A DNA stretch of 64,000 nt from Fuscovulum sp. (GTDB lineage: Bacteria; Pseudomonadota; Alphaproteobacteria; Rhodobacterales; Rhodobacteraceae), in assembly GCA_035192965.1 (NCBI GenBank), contig CP136571.1, positions 1,818,501 to 1,882,500 on the forward strand. The letters are read 5' to 3'. A model generated the notes under the pieces. The model saw nothing but the letters and a program-made list of their open reading frames with translations, ran no database searches and was not told the origin of the DNA. The position numbers and the translations under genes are program-made. Shown here one piece after another: positions 27,038-35,838 of this stretch (positions are counted from its first letter, which is position 1; each line of letters opens with the position of its first letter).

Positions 27038-27938
27038 GCAACCCGTCGAACGCGCTCCGGGCGCATGAGGACAAGACAACCAAGGCCGTCAAGAAGGCAC
27101 AGGCTGAATGCGCACATAGTGCCCCTTCCAGATCGCTTGCCTTCGTTCAATGCTTCTGGCCATGCAAGCCTTGTGTGAACGTTGTGGAAAGATGGTCGCG
27201 CAGCGCCGCAAGAATACAGCCGTCATAGGTTGCTCGCCGCGGAGGCGATCAATCGGTGGCCGGGAGTAAGGTGGATGCTCGAGGGTCTTCTCACAAGAGG
27301 GCTTCGCTATGGGTACCTTGACACTTCCGTGCGGTTAAAGCCGGGTGCACTGCCTCTCCTCTATAACAGTGACCATTCTTGCTGCAGCTGCAAACATCCG
27401 CTTCGTCCGAAACTCGGACCTCGGCACACACCGCAGCGAATGGCCGCTTTCCGCCCATCGCGCCATGCATGTCGCAACCGGCCCATAGCTGCCATTCCAA
27501 AGTGCCCCCGCGAAGGGCAGCTTTCCAACCCCAACGCGCTGACGATACAGTTGAGACACCGGGTAGAATGCAGAAGGCAAAGCTGCTGCGATCCAACCTT
27601 CTCCATTTGGTAACTCATCAAAAGGCATCAATTCCAGCGAAATGTGCCTCTACTTCATGGTTGGGAGAGATACCCCGCTCGCACTGCAAGTCATCGAGAT
27701 TTCGTCGCTACTACGGATCCCGGATGTCCATCAGCGTCGCAAGGTGGAAGACCTTCGGGCGCTCTTGAAATGAAGGAAAGGGGAGCGTCCGGTCATCCCG
27801 AAAGGCTGGCCGGGCTGCGAGGTCGTTTAAAGCCCAATGCTTCTGACAACACCACAACTCCCGAACAAAGCTGAACCTTTGGTAGGTACTTCGTTCAAGA
27901 GGCTCACCCTGTTTTCGAACGATGCCGTTGTCTGATCT
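27038..27938. other. 900-base gap without a convincing gene
   Basis: Lies between the 3' ends of lysR and the epimerase gene. It contains repeat copy 3 (27431-27491) and several frames without coding bias, two of which exist only because of the repeat. A 43-codon frame at 27642-27773 (ATG to TGA, ending VEDLRALLK) looks slightly more protein-like but has no clear ribosome-binding site. The rest shows nothing I can name; it is probably eroded DNA at the edge of the hydroxyproline island. Confidence 0.5.
27431..27491 (+). repeat. Dispersed repeat, copy 3 (61-bp form)
   Basis: Contains the core variant GGCCGCTTTCCGCCC at 27442-27456. It aligns over 61 bases with copy 4 at 35732-35792 with about 8 mismatches counted by eye, including the shared atcgcgccatgca segment. 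Confidence 0.65.
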
Positions 27939-28937
27939 TCAAGCTATCTGGAAGCCCTTCATCAGGGGATCACGATCATCGACGAAGATTGTATTGTGCC
28001 CGATGATCTGTGCCCAACCGGCCACGCTCGGTCGGATCGCAGGGTTTACGCCAACGTCTGTTTCGCTTTCAATGCGGCAATCAAAAAGAGTCCCGATGAT
28101 GCTTTCATGGATGAAGTTGTCACCGACCTTCAGCCGACCCCTGGCGTGTAACTGAGCCATCCGTGCTGACGATCCCGTTCCACACGGGGACCGATCAATT
28201 GCCTTCGCACCGTAGAAAACTGCATTTCTCGCCGTCGCCTCAGGGTGCCGGGGTTCGTCGCACCACATGACGTGACTGACCCCTGCAATGCGCGTGTCCT
28301 CAGGGTGGACGGGTGCGACTGCCTCTTGAACCGCAGCGCGAACAATCGGGCTCAGTCGGACGATGTCGCTCGCCGACATGCGATCAAGCCCGGGCCAGTT
28401 CACCTGTGGTTCGATGATCGCATAGAAGTTACCACCATATGACAAGTCGACGGTGATCTCGCCCAAACCTGGCACAACGATGGCAACGTCGCGGGCGTGA
28501 AGATAGCTGGCAACGTTGAAGAGCCTTACATGACGGACGTGAGGGCCCTCCATCTGGTATTCAACATTTATGCGGCCCGCAGGAGCCTCGATGGAGAGGC
28601 ACCCCGGAACGCGGGGAGTAACGAGCCCTGCTTCCAGAGCAGCCGTCACAGTGCCGATTGTGCCATGCCCGCACATCGGCAGACAGCCGCTGACTTCGAT
28701 GAAAAGAACGCCAATGTCGCAATCCGTCCGCGAAGACGGGTAGAGGATCGTTCCTGACATGACATCATGGCCACGGGGTTCGAACATAAGGGCCGTTCTG
28801 ACCCAATCATGATCCCTTTGGAATAGAACCCGCTTTTCGGCCATCGACACATTCGGCAATTGCGGCGCACCCGCGGCCACGACGCGGACAGGGTTTCCAC
28901 AGGTATGGGCGTCGATGCAAAAGAAGGTGTGGCGCAT
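27939..28937 (-). CDS. 4-hydroxyproline 2-epimerase (proline racemase family)
   Basis: A 332-residue proline racemase-fold enzyme. Both catalytic cysteines are present: Cys89 in LPMCGHGTIG and Cys252 in DRSPCGTGSSA. Two cysteines indicate a racemase/epimerase rather than the trans-3-hydroxyproline dehydratase subtype, in which one is Thr. It converts trans-4-hydroxy-L-proline to cis-4-hydroxy-D-proline, the entry step of bacterial hydroxyproline breakdown. It follows the D-amino-acid dehydrogenase gene by 15 bases, and the matching importer and deaminase are divergent next door, which makes the assignment strong. Confidence 0.9.
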   Translation of the reverse strand: MRHTFFCIDAHTCGNPVRVVAAGAPQLPNVSMAEKRVLFQRDHDWVRTALMFEPRGHDVMSGTILYPSSRTDCDIGVLFIEVSGCLPMCGHGTIGTVTAALEAGLVTPRVPGCLSIEAPAGRINVEYQMEGPHVRHVRLFNVASYLHARDVAIVVPGLGEITVDLSYGGNFYAIIEPQVNWPGLDRMSASDIVRLSPIVRAAVQEAVAPVHPEDTRIAGVSHVMWCDEPRHPEATARNAVFYGAKAIDRSPCGTGSSARMAQLHARGRLKVGDNFIHESIIGTLFDCRIESETDVGVNPAIRPSVAGWAQIIGHNTIFVDDRDPLMKGFQIA

Positions 28938-28952
28938 TTGGGAACTCCAGGT

Positions 28953-30194
28953 TCAGAAGCGATCTACAGAAAAAGGCGAAAGGTCGACGACAGGCGTGGC
29001 ACCGTCAATCAGATCAGCCACCAGCCGGCCCGTGGTTGCCGCTTGGGTCAGCCCCAGATGCCCGTGTCCGAAGGCATGAATAACCCGCCGGTTCCGGCTT
29101 GACCGACCAATGACGGGAAGGCTGTCCGGGGTTGCCGGTCGATGACCCGACCACATTGTGCCGTGGGTTTCGACCAGATCGGGGAAGTACCGGCGGGCAA
29201 GGCTGACCAGCGCATTCGATCTTTTGAAGTTGGGTTTGGCGTCAAGCCCACCAAATTCAGCGGCACCGCCGATGCGCAAACCACAAGACAGCGGTGTTGC
29301 CACGAACTGTCGTTCAGCGAAAATGATTTCGCGCCCGAGCTGAATGCCCGGCGCCGCGATGGTCGTGTTATACCCCCGTTCGCTTTCCAAGAGAACCCGA
29401 TCGCCGATGGTCGCAGCCAGAGAGCCCGACCAGGCACCGGCTGCGATCACCACGTCTTCCGCCGCCAGAGGCCCGGCATCCGAGGTGTCCACCGTGACTG
29501 CACTTTCCATTGGCGTCAGGCCCACGGCAGAACCGCGGATCACCGTCAGGCCGCGCTGGCGGAGTGAGGTCAAGAGCGCCGAATGCAGGGTCCGTGGGTC
29601 AGAGACATGGGACCATTGCGGGGTTGCGACAGCCCGCCGGACAATGGGGCCAAGGGCCGGCTCCATCTCCCGCGCCTGATCTCCACTGAGTTCATCACAA
29701 GTGATACCGTGAAGCCGCCTCAGATCCCACGTTCCGGCATCGGCCTGAAAAGCCCGTTCGGTTTCATAGACCGAAAGCGCACCCTTGCAGTGCAATTCGT
29801 TCTGCAACCCGTTTGCAGCCAACATCGGCAGGAGGTCGTCATAGGTGCGGTTGTTCAGGCTGGCGAGCGCCTTTGCCCCTCGGAGCATTTCGGTCCGGCT
29901 CGATGCATGAGAGAACCTGAGCAGCCAAGGGATCAATGATGGTAGATGACGCCATCGAACGGCCAAAGGACCCAATGGGTCGAGCAACCATCCCGGCACC
30001 TTGAGAAAGACGCCCGGGGCTGAGGCAGGAATAACTTCGGACACGGCAATCCCGCCGGCATTGCCATAAGAGGCACGATCGCCTTCGGGATCCCGGTCAA
30101 GAATGGTGACCGTGTGGCCACGACCAAGCAGATTATGCGCGACGGCGAGTCCGATGATGCCGCCCCCAACAATCAAAACAGTCCTGCCAGCCAT
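28953..30194 (-). CDS. FAD-dependent D-amino-acid dehydrogenase, probably D-hydroxyproline dehydrogenase
   Basis: A 413-residue DadA-like flavoprotein. TVLIVGGGIIGLAVAHNLL at the N-terminus binds FAD, and IHAFGHGHLGLTQAATTG near the C-terminus is the DAO-family flavin/substrate segment. The ATG at 30194 has AAAGG upstream; an in-frame start 21 codons earlier is not supported. In this context it oxidises cis-4-hydroxy-D-proline to 1-pyrroline-4-hydroxy-2-carboxylate and feeds electrons to the respiratory chain. First gene of the leftward arm of the hydroxyproline island. Confidence 0.9.
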   Translation of the reverse strand: MAGRTVLIVGGGIIGLAVAHNLLGRGHTVTILDRDPEGDRASYGNAGGIAVSEVIPASAPGVFLKVPGWLLDPLGPLAVRWRHLPSLIPWLLRFSHASSRTEMLRGAKALASLNNRTYDDLLPMLAANGLQNELHCKGALSVYETERAFQADAGTWDLRRLHGITCDELSGDQAREMEPALGPIVRRAVATPQWSHVSDPRTLHSALLTSLRQRGLTVIRGSAVGLTPMESAVTVDTSDAGPLAAEDVVIAAGAWSGSLAATIGDRVLLESERGYNTTIAAPGIQLGREIIFAERQFVATPLSCGLRIGGAAEFGGLDAKPNFKRSNALVSLARRYFPDLVETHGTMWSGHRPATPDSLPVIGRSSRNRRVIHAFGHGHLGLTQAATTGRLVADLIDGATPVVDLSPFSVDRF

Positions 30195-30263
30195 TCCCGG
30201 ACCTTTCCGCCTGATGCTTCTGCAGATCTCTCTAGGGCAGAATCTTTTAATTGACAACTGTCG

Positions 30264-30275
30264 ATTGGATCCAGT
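30264..30275. promoter_or_regulatory. Putative GntR operator in the divergent hydroxyproline promoter
   Basis: ATTGGATCCAGT matches 11 of 12 bases of the perfect palindrome ATTGGATCCAAT found at the start of the GntR gene (34641-34652). It lies between the divergent dehydrogenase/epimerase and importer operons, so one dimer could control both. Confidence 0.65.
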
Positions 30276-30329
30276 TAAACAATAGCGCCGACCCGCTGGA
30301 TTCGCGGTCGTCCAACACTGGAGGTCATA

Positions 30330-31151
30330 ATGAAGAAGCTACTCGCGGCAGCGATTGCCGTGCCGATGGCGCTTTGCCTGGCGGGGACTGCAACGGCGGA
30401 CCCGTCGATTGACAACATCATTGCGTCAGGAAAACTGCGCTGCGGCGTCCAACTCGACTACCCGCCCGCCGGTTTCCGCAACGAACAGAACGAACCTGAA
30501 GGCTACGACGTCGCTTACTGCAAGGACATGGCAGCAGCTTTGGGCGTCGAGGCCGAGATCGTGGAAACCCCGTCGGCAGAGCGGATCCCGGCGCTGCAAT
30601 CCAATCGGATCGATGTGTTGATTGCATCAACTTCGATCACGCCAGCACGCGCCCTGTCGGTTGCGTTCTCGCAGCCCTACGTCAACTACATCAATGTTGT
30701 TCTGACCCGGGACGACACGAACATCACTTCTTTTGACGAGATGAAGGGCCGCGCGATTGGTGGCGTGACCGGCACGACGACCGAGAAGGATCTGAAGGCC
30801 GCCTTCGGCCAATGGGCTGATCCGGCTGGCAGCTATACCGGCTACGGCAGCGAGGCCGAAAGCTATCTTGCGCTTAGCCAAGGCAAGATTGATGGCCTCA
30901 TCGTGGGCAATGCGGCCGCCGCGGCCCTAATCCAGAGCGGGCAGTTCGCGAACCTCAAGGTTGCAGGCGATGCGCCGACACCGCCGGATCTGGCTGGGAT
31001 TGCGGTGCGCAAAGCCGATCAGGACTTGCTTCAGTTTGTCAGGACATTCGTTTGGTCGCAGGTGACGTCCGGCCGCTATGCCGAGCTCTACGCCATCTAC
31101 TTCGGGGCAGGTGAACCTCCGGCGCTTGCCACCCCGTTGGTCGAATACTGA
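30330..31151 (+). CDS. Amino acid ABC transporter substrate-binding protein
   Basis: A 273-residue family 3 periplasmic binding protein with a Sec signal peptide (MKKLLAAAIAVPMALCLAG, cleavage after TATA near residue 23). The mature protein starts SIDNIIASGKLRCGVQLDYP and has GYDVAYCKDMAAALG and DVLIASTSITPARA, the family blocks that hold the amino-acid ligand. First gene of the importer operon, and next to epimerase and deaminase genes, so the ligand is most likely hydroxyproline (or a related imino acid). Confidence 0.92.
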   Translation: MKKLLAAAIAVPMALCLAGTATADPSIDNIIASGKLRCGVQLDYPPAGFRNEQNEPEGYDVAYCKDMAAALGVEAEIVETPSAERIPALQSNRIDVLIASTSITPARALSVAFSQPYVNYINVVLTRDDTNITSFDEMKGRAIGGVTGTTTEKDLKAAFGQWADPAGSYTGYGSEAESYLALSQGKIDGLIVGNAAAAALIQSGQFANLKVAGDAPTPPDLAGIAVRKADQDLLQFVRTFVWSQVTSGRYAELYAIYFGAGEPPALATPLVEY

Positions 31152-31209
31152 ACAAGAACAGGGGCGAAGGCGGTTCAGTCTTCGCCCAAACCTAGAAGGT
31201 GAACTGGTC

Positions 31210-31869
31210 ATGTTCGGCTACACGTTCTACTGGTCGATCGTCTGGCAGAGACTGCCCGAACTTGCGGCAGGTGCAGCCCTGACCCTGCAGATCACGGTGC
31301 TTTCCATGATCCTGGGCACCGCCTTTGGGGTTGCATTGGCGATCGGCCGGCAGGGTCGTGGTCTTGGCTTGCGGCTTTCGACGGCATGGGTCGAACTGGC
31401 GCGAAACACACCGGCCCTCTTCCAGATCTACATGGTCTATTTTGGTCTGGGGGCCTTTGGCATCCATCTGAGCAGTTACGTTGCGATGGTGGCTGCGCTG
31501 ACCTTCAACAACGCGGGCTATCTGGCCGAGGTCTTTCGCGGCGGCTTGAACTCAGTCCCCAAGACCCAGATGTCGGCGGCGCGTTCGCTGGGCATGACCG
31601 TCGGCCAAAGCTACACGCGGGTGGTCTTTCCGCAGGTGTTCAAGACAGTGTTCTTTCCCTACGTCAACCAATTGAACTGGGCCCTTCTGAACAGTTCGCT
31701 TGGCATGATCATCGGTTTGCGGGAACTGACTGGTGCGACTCAGGCGGCCCAATCTGAATCATTCCGCACCTTTGAGTTCTTTCTGGTCGCCGCAGCCATC
31801 TATTTTCTCCTGTCAAAAATCGTCGAAGTGTCGGCCCGGCTTATTTTCCGGCGCCTTTCCCGGACGTGA
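31210..31869 (+). CDS. Amino acid ABC transporter permease
   Basis: A 219-residue polar amino acid permease. Several hydrophobic helices and the conserved cytoplasmic loop AARSLGMTVGQSYTRVVFPQ (EAA motif) are visible. The ATG at 31210 begins MFGYTFYWSIVW with AAGGTGA upstream. It is followed after 3 bases by a second permease, so the pair forms the membrane channel. Confidence 0.92.
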   Translation: MFGYTFYWSIVWQRLPELAAGAALTLQITVLSMILGTAFGVALAIGRQGRGLGLRLSTAWVELARNTPALFQIYMVYFGLGAFGIHLSSYVAMVAALTFNNAGYLAEVFRGGLNSVPKTQMSAARSLGMTVGQSYTRVVFPQVFKTVFFPYVNQLNWALLNSSLGMIIGLRELTGATQAAQSESFRTFEFFLVAAAIYFLLSKIVEVSARLIFRRLSRT

Positions 31870-31872
31870 CCC

Positions 31873-32532
31873 ATGAAAATCACACTCCCCTATTCGGGTC
31901 TGCAGTGGTCCGATCTCTGGTTCGTCCTGGAGGGCATCGGCAATACCGTTTTGCTGACGGTCATCGCCGCAACGATAGGAACAATCATCGGGCTCGCCTT
32001 GGGTTGGGCGCGGGGCGAAAGTAAAACGGCCCGCTGGGCGTTTGCACCGATCATCGATGTGGTCCGCAGTGTTCCCCTGATCATTCAGCTTATTCTGGCC
32101 AGCAGCTTTTTCGCCATGGCCGGGGGGGAGGCTTCTCCGCTTGTGGCGGGTTGCGTCGTGCTCAGCCTCTACATGGGCGTCCTAACGTCCGAGCTGGTGC
32201 GCGCGGGGCTGGCGTCAGTTCACATTACACTTCGGCGCGCGGCGCGGTCCCTTGGCATGAGCTATTGGCAAGAGTTGCGGCATGTTTCGGCCCCGCTTGC
32301 ACTGCGAGCCGTGTTTCCAGGCTGGGTCGGTACGTTGATTGCGCTGACCAAGGATACCGCGCTTGTTGGCGTGCTTGGCTATGTCGAACTGATGCGCGCC
32401 ACACAAATCCTGATCAATCGCACCAATGAGGCCCTTCTGATCCTTACCGGAGCGGGCCTGTTCTACTTTCTCATTTGCTACCCGATCTCGCGCTATTGCC
32501 GCCGTCTGGAAAAGGCCATGAACCATGATTGA
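31873..32532 (+). CDS. Amino acid ABC transporter permease, second subunit
   Basis: A 219-residue permease homologous to the preceding gene, with the EAA loop AARSLGMSYWQELRHVSAPL and GWVGTLIALTKDTALVGVLG. Its last codons overlap the start of the ATPase gene by 8 bases. The two permeases form the heterodimeric channel of the importer. Confidence 0.92.
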   Translation: MKITLPYSGLQWSDLWFVLEGIGNTVLLTVIAATIGTIIGLALGWARGESKTARWAFAPIIDVVRSVPLIIQLILASSFFAMAGGEASPLVAGCVVLSLYMGVLTSELVRAGLASVHITLRRAARSLGMSYWQELRHVSAPLALRAVFPGWVGTLIALTKDTALVGVLGYVELMRATQILINRTNEALLILTGAGLFYFLICYPISRYCRRLEKAMNHD

Positions 32533-33250
32533 AATCCGCAACGTCCGGAAATCCTTTGGGAACCATGAAGTCATCAAGGGTGTCTCGCTGGAGGTGAAGA
32601 AAGGCGAAGTGCTGTGCCTTATCGGAGCCAGTGGTTCAGGAAAATCAACGATGCTGCAATGCATCAACGGGTTGGAGCCCATCCAAGCAGGAGAGATCCT
32701 TGTAGACGGCACCTCCGTTCATGCGAAAAGCACCGACCTCAATCTGTTGCGTCAGAAGCTTGGGATCGTCTTTCAGCAGTACAACGCGTTTCCGCATCTC
32801 AATGCGCTGGAAAACGTCGCGCTTGCGCCGCGCATCGTGAGAAAAATGCGCCCGAAAGACGCGTTGGAGATTGCCAGGGAACACCTCGATTATGTCGGCC
32901 TTTCAGCTCAGGCGGAGCAATATCCGACAAGCCTGTCGGGGGGGCAGCAGCAACGATTGGCCATAGCGCGGGCTCTGGCGATGAGGCCAGACTACATGTT
33001 GTTCGACGAGGTAACTTCCGCGCTCGACCCGGAACTGGTGGGTGAAGTGCTCGACACGATCCGCAAGCTTCGGACCAATGGCATGACCATGATCATGGTC
33101 ACCCACGACATTGCATTCGCCCGCGAAAGTGCTGACCGGGTCGCCTTTTTTGATGGCGGTGGGATCTGTGAAATCGGCGATGCGCGACAGGTCATCACAG
33201 CCCCAAACAAAGAGCGCACGCAGCAGTTTCTGCAACGCGTGCTGCACTGA
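32525..33250 (+). CDS. Amino acid ABC transporter ATP-binding protein
   Basis: A 241-residue ATPase of the GlnQ/HisP type. Walker A GASGSGKST at 34-42, Q-loop VFQQYNAFPH, signature LSGGQQQRLAIARAL, Walker B MLFDEVTSALD and switch His in MVTHD are all intact. Cytoplasmic motor of the importer encoded just upstream. Confidence 0.95.
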   Translation: MIEIRNVRKSFGNHEVIKGVSLEVKKGEVLCLIGASGSGKSTMLQCINGLEPIQAGEILVDGTSVHAKSTDLNLLRQKLGIVFQQYNAFPHLNALENVALAPRIVRKMRPKDALEIAREHLDYVGLSAQAEQYPTSLSGGQQQRLAIARALAMRPDYMLFDEVTSALDPELVGEVLDTIRKLRTNGMTMIMVTHDIAFARESADRVAFFDGGGICEIGDARQVITAPNKERTQQFLQRVLH

Positions 33251-33294
33251 GAAAACACCCCAAGAAACATCTGCAATCAAGAAAGGACACCACA

Positions 33295-34188
33295 ATGGCA
33301 ATCTGGAAGGGCGTTTTTCCCGCCGTTACCACCAAGCTGCACCAGGACGGCAGCGTCGATCTGGCTGCCACCACGGCCAGCATCGAGCGACTGATCGAGG
33401 CGGGCGTCGATGGCGTTATCGTTCTGCCGATGCTGGGCGAGAATGCCTCAATGGACATGGTCGAACGGGAAATGATCATTCGGGCGGCAGTCAAGACGGC
33501 CAAGGGCCGCGTGCCTGTCCTATCGGGTCTGGCCGAGATCACCCTTGATCGCGCCAAGGCAAACGCCAAGGCTTACGAGTCCTTTGGGGCCCAAGGTCTT
33601 ATGGTGTTCCCAAGCCTTGGATACAAGACAGACCCGCGCGAAACGGTTGAATGGTATAAGGGCATCGCATCGGCCTCATCGCTTCCCATCATGATCTACA
33701 ACAATCCGATCGCATACGGGGTCGACTGCACGGTAGAGGTGCTGAAGGAACTGGTCGACACGCCGGAGATCGTCTGCATCAAGGAAGAAACCGGCGACAT
33801 CCGCCGCGTGACAGACATGTATGTGGCGTTCGGCGACCGCTTCAGCATCTTTTGCGGCGTCGATGATCTTATTGTCGAAAGCTGTGCTCTTGGCGTGACC
33901 GGCTGGGTGTCGGGCATGACCAACGTCTGGCCAAAGGAATGCGTCAACCTGTTCGCTCTCTGCCAGGCAAACAAGTATCCGGAAGCGCGCAAGATCTATC
34001 GGGTTCTGACGCCGTCGTTCCATCTCGATACGCATGTCAAACTCGTCCAGTACATCAAAATGGGGGAGAGCCTCGTCTATGGCGCCCCCGAGTGGACACG
34101 CGCACCGCGCCTTCCCCTTGTCGGCGCTGAACGCCAGCACGTCATTGCCACGATCACAAAGGCAGTTGCAGACTTGAAAACGCTCTGA
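33295..34188 (+). CDS. DapA-family protein, probable 1-pyrroline-4-hydroxy-2-carboxylate deaminase
   Basis: A 297-residue TIM-barrel lyase of the dihydrodipicolinate synthase family. Schiff-base Lys163 is in IVCIKEETGD and Tyr135 in IMIYNNP. AAAGGA precedes the ATG. In hydroxyproline pathways a DapA-like enzyme converts 1-pyrroline-4-hydroxy-2-carboxylate to alpha-ketoglutarate semialdehyde plus ammonia; the neighbouring epimerase, dehydrogenase and importer make this the best assignment. Dihydrodipicolinate synthase itself is unlikely, since the gene sits in a catabolic island. Directly followed by the remains of the next pathway enzyme. Confidence 0.87.
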   Translation: MAIWKGVFPAVTTKLHQDGSVDLAATTASIERLIEAGVDGVIVLPMLGENASMDMVEREMIIRAAVKTAKGRVPVLSGLAEITLDRAKANAKAYESFGAQGLMVFPSLGYKTDPRETVEWYKGIASASSLPIMIYNNPIAYGVDCTVEVLKELVDTPEIVCIKEETGDIRRVTDMYVAFGDRFSIFCGVDDLIVESCALGVTGWVSGMTNVWPKECVNLFALCQANKYPEARKIYRVLTPSFHLDTHVKLVQYIKMGESLVYGAPEWTRAPRLPLVGAERQHVIATITKAVADLKTL

Positions 34189-34241
34189 AGTCGAACGGTG
34201 GTGGCGGGGTCACTGGTGGCCCTGCCGCACGACCGCAAGGC

Positions 34242-34547
34242 GCCCAGATTTCTCAGGCATTTGAATGACAGCTTAACGCCTCACTTCACATTGCTCCCCT
34301 CGATCACGACGCGGCAACTCGGCTCGTGCCCTATCTCGAAGACAAAGCGGGCAGGCTGATTGTGAACGGATTCGGCACAAGTGTTGAAGTGGCCCATGCA
34401 ATCGTTCATCGCGGTCCGTTCCCGGCTATGTCGGACGGCCGCAGCACTTCGGTTGGTAGCCTTGCGATCCAGCGATTTTTACGGCCGGTCTGTTGTCAGG
34501 ATATGTCTTTGGCGCTGCTTCCAAACCAGCTTCGCGCGAAGTCATGA
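34242..34547 (+). pseudogene. C-terminal remnant of alpha-ketoglutarate-semialdehyde dehydrogenase
   Basis: About 100 codons in one frame match the C-terminus of aldehyde dehydrogenases of the KGSA type: QLNASLHIA, LVPYLEDKAGRLIVNGFGTS, VEVAHAIVHRGPFPAMSDGR, TSVGSLAIQRFLRPVCCQDM. The frame holds TGA at 34266-34268 where homologues have Gly (GGA in one base change), and everything upstream, including the catalytic Cys and Glu, is gone. It lies where the last enzyme of the hydroxyproline route belongs, so this operon lost its semialdehyde dehydrogenase by deletion. Confidence 0.85.
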
Positions 34548-34640
34548 AGGCCCGTGACAAAACTGACCGTAACAAAGTGGATGATCCGCTGTCGCACGCC
34601 TTGCCCCCGCCAGCCAATGAAAGCTATGGTGAAAATGTTG

Positions 34641-34652
34641 ATTGGATCCAAT
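34641..34652. promoter_or_regulatory. Perfect palindrome at the start of the GntR gene, putative autoregulatory operator
   Basis: ATTGGATCCAAT is a perfect 12-bp palindrome just before the GntR coding region, and 11 of 12 bases recur in the divergent hydroxyproline promoter. The spacing suggests a GntR dimer site that also represses its own gene. Confidence 0.65.
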
Positions 34653-34662
34653 GCGGCGCGAA

Positions 34663-35352
34663 ATGACAACAGTCGGAAATCCCTCTGAAAAGCACAAGCT
34701 GCAGCGCCTCAGCCTGCCAGAGGCCCTGGCCGCATCGCTGCGCGAACGCATCTTGAACGGCGAGTTCCAGCCCGGGGAAGCGCTGGTGCAAGAGGCGCTT
34801 GCCGCCGAATATGAATGTAGCCGGATGCCAGTTCGCGAGGCCTTTCGCCAGTTGGAGGCCGAGGGCTTGATCGAAACGAAGGTTCACAAAGGGGCTTTTG
34901 TCTCGTCAATTTCTCCGGACGAGGTGATGGAACTGTTCGAGCTTCGCGCCTTGATCGAGTGTGACTTGCTGCTCCACGCGATTCCGAAAATGACAGAGGC
35001 GGACTTCATCGCCTGTGAAGAAATCTTGGGCGAACTGGAGAGGGTCTATGCTGAACGGGAAATGGCAAGGTGGGGTTCCCTAAACGCCGCTTTCCACCGG
35101 CGCCTGCTGAGCCCCGCAGAAAGAGGCCAGTCCATTTTGATTCTTGGCGGGATAAACCTTCAGGTCGAACGTTTCGTACGCTTGCAGCTCTTGCTGACCG
35201 AAGCCTTTGAAACAGCTGCCCTTGAACATCAGCAGTTGCTGCTACTGTGCCGTGCCCGGGATGTGGAACATGCCATCCCATATCTTCGTGATCACATTCT
35301 GACTGCAGGGCGTGAACTTGTAGCAGCTATGAAGTCCAAGCGAAAATTTTAA
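34663..35352 (+). CDS. GntR family (FCD) transcriptional regulator
   Basis: A protein of about 229 residues. N-terminal wHTH: SLPEALAASLRERILNGEFQ, PGEALVQEALAAEY, SRMPVREAFRQLEAEGLIE. The C-terminal helical FCD domain has LFELRALIECDLL and the metal-binding His in LNAAFHRRLL and LRDHILTAGREL. The start is uncertain: TTG at 34642, ATG at 34651 and ATG at 34663 are in frame; I chose the last because the palindrome covers the earlier ones and would leave no room for ribosome binding. Likely the hydroxyproline-responsive repressor of the island. Confidence 0.88.
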   Translation: MTTVGNPSEKHKLQRLSLPEALAASLRERILNGEFQPGEALVQEALAAEYECSRMPVREAFRQLEAEGLIETKVHKGAFVSSISPDEVMELFELRALIECDLLLHAIPKMTEADFIACEEILGELERVYAEREMARWGSLNAAFHRRLLSPAERGQSILILGGINLQVERFVRLQLLLTEAFETAALEHQQLLLLCRARDVEHAIPYLRDHILTAGRELVAAMKSKRKF

Positions 35353-35473
35353 AAAAGTCATACCTTTGCTGGCGCAAACTGTCGCGCGGAAGTGCTATCT
35401 GACCAATTCGATCCAGCCTACGTTCTCCTGAACCCTGCCATCAATCAGGTGGCGAATGGTTCTCTCTAATGGG

Positions 35474-35662
35474 CTAGAAGGGCGGCGCGGGCCAACGTTT
35501 TCGTGCGCACTTCTGCCCTAGAATAATGCGGCTAGAGTTGATCCGGCTAAACCCGCCCAGCGGCTCGCGTCCGAAGACGATGTTCTCGGCAACGGATATC
35601 GCCGGAACTTGGGGCAACTCCTGCTCGATGATCGAGATGCCGACGCTGAGCGCATCACGCGA
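35474..35662 (-). pseudogene. Fragment of a sugar ABC transporter ATP-binding protein
   Basis: About 45 codons match the RbsA/MglA-type ATPase after Walker A: VGISIIEQELPQVPAISVAE is the Q-loop region (family form GIAIIHQEL..VP.LSVAENI) and NIVFGREPLGGFSRIN follows. No Walker A, signature or start codon remains, and the frame ends in unrelated residues. The fusion to the neighbouring repeat is accidental. Confidence 0.7.
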
Positions 35663-35731
35663 TCTGCGGAAAGTCACTTTCCGCCGGCCACGCCGAACAC
35701 CAACCAGACGCCGAGCAGCCATTGATGCTGA

Positions 35732-35792
35732 CCGCAGCAAACGTCCGCTTTCCGCCCATCGCGCCATGCACGTCGCACCAGGCCCTTAACTG
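35732..35792 (+). repeat. Dispersed repeat, copy 4 (61-bp form)
   Basis: Core GTCCGCTTTCCGCCC at 35743-35757, with the same flanks as copy 3 (about 53 of 61 bases shared by eye). Confidence 0.65.
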
Positions 35793-35838
35793 ACCTTCAA
35801 GCCAAAGATGGAACTTCCTGAAAGTGGTCTTTCATGCC

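Noticed and set aside
27335..27631. Minus-strand frame with MARWAESG sequence
   Set aside because: Created by the dispersed repeat; the same translation appears at repeat copy 4, and no coding bias is present.
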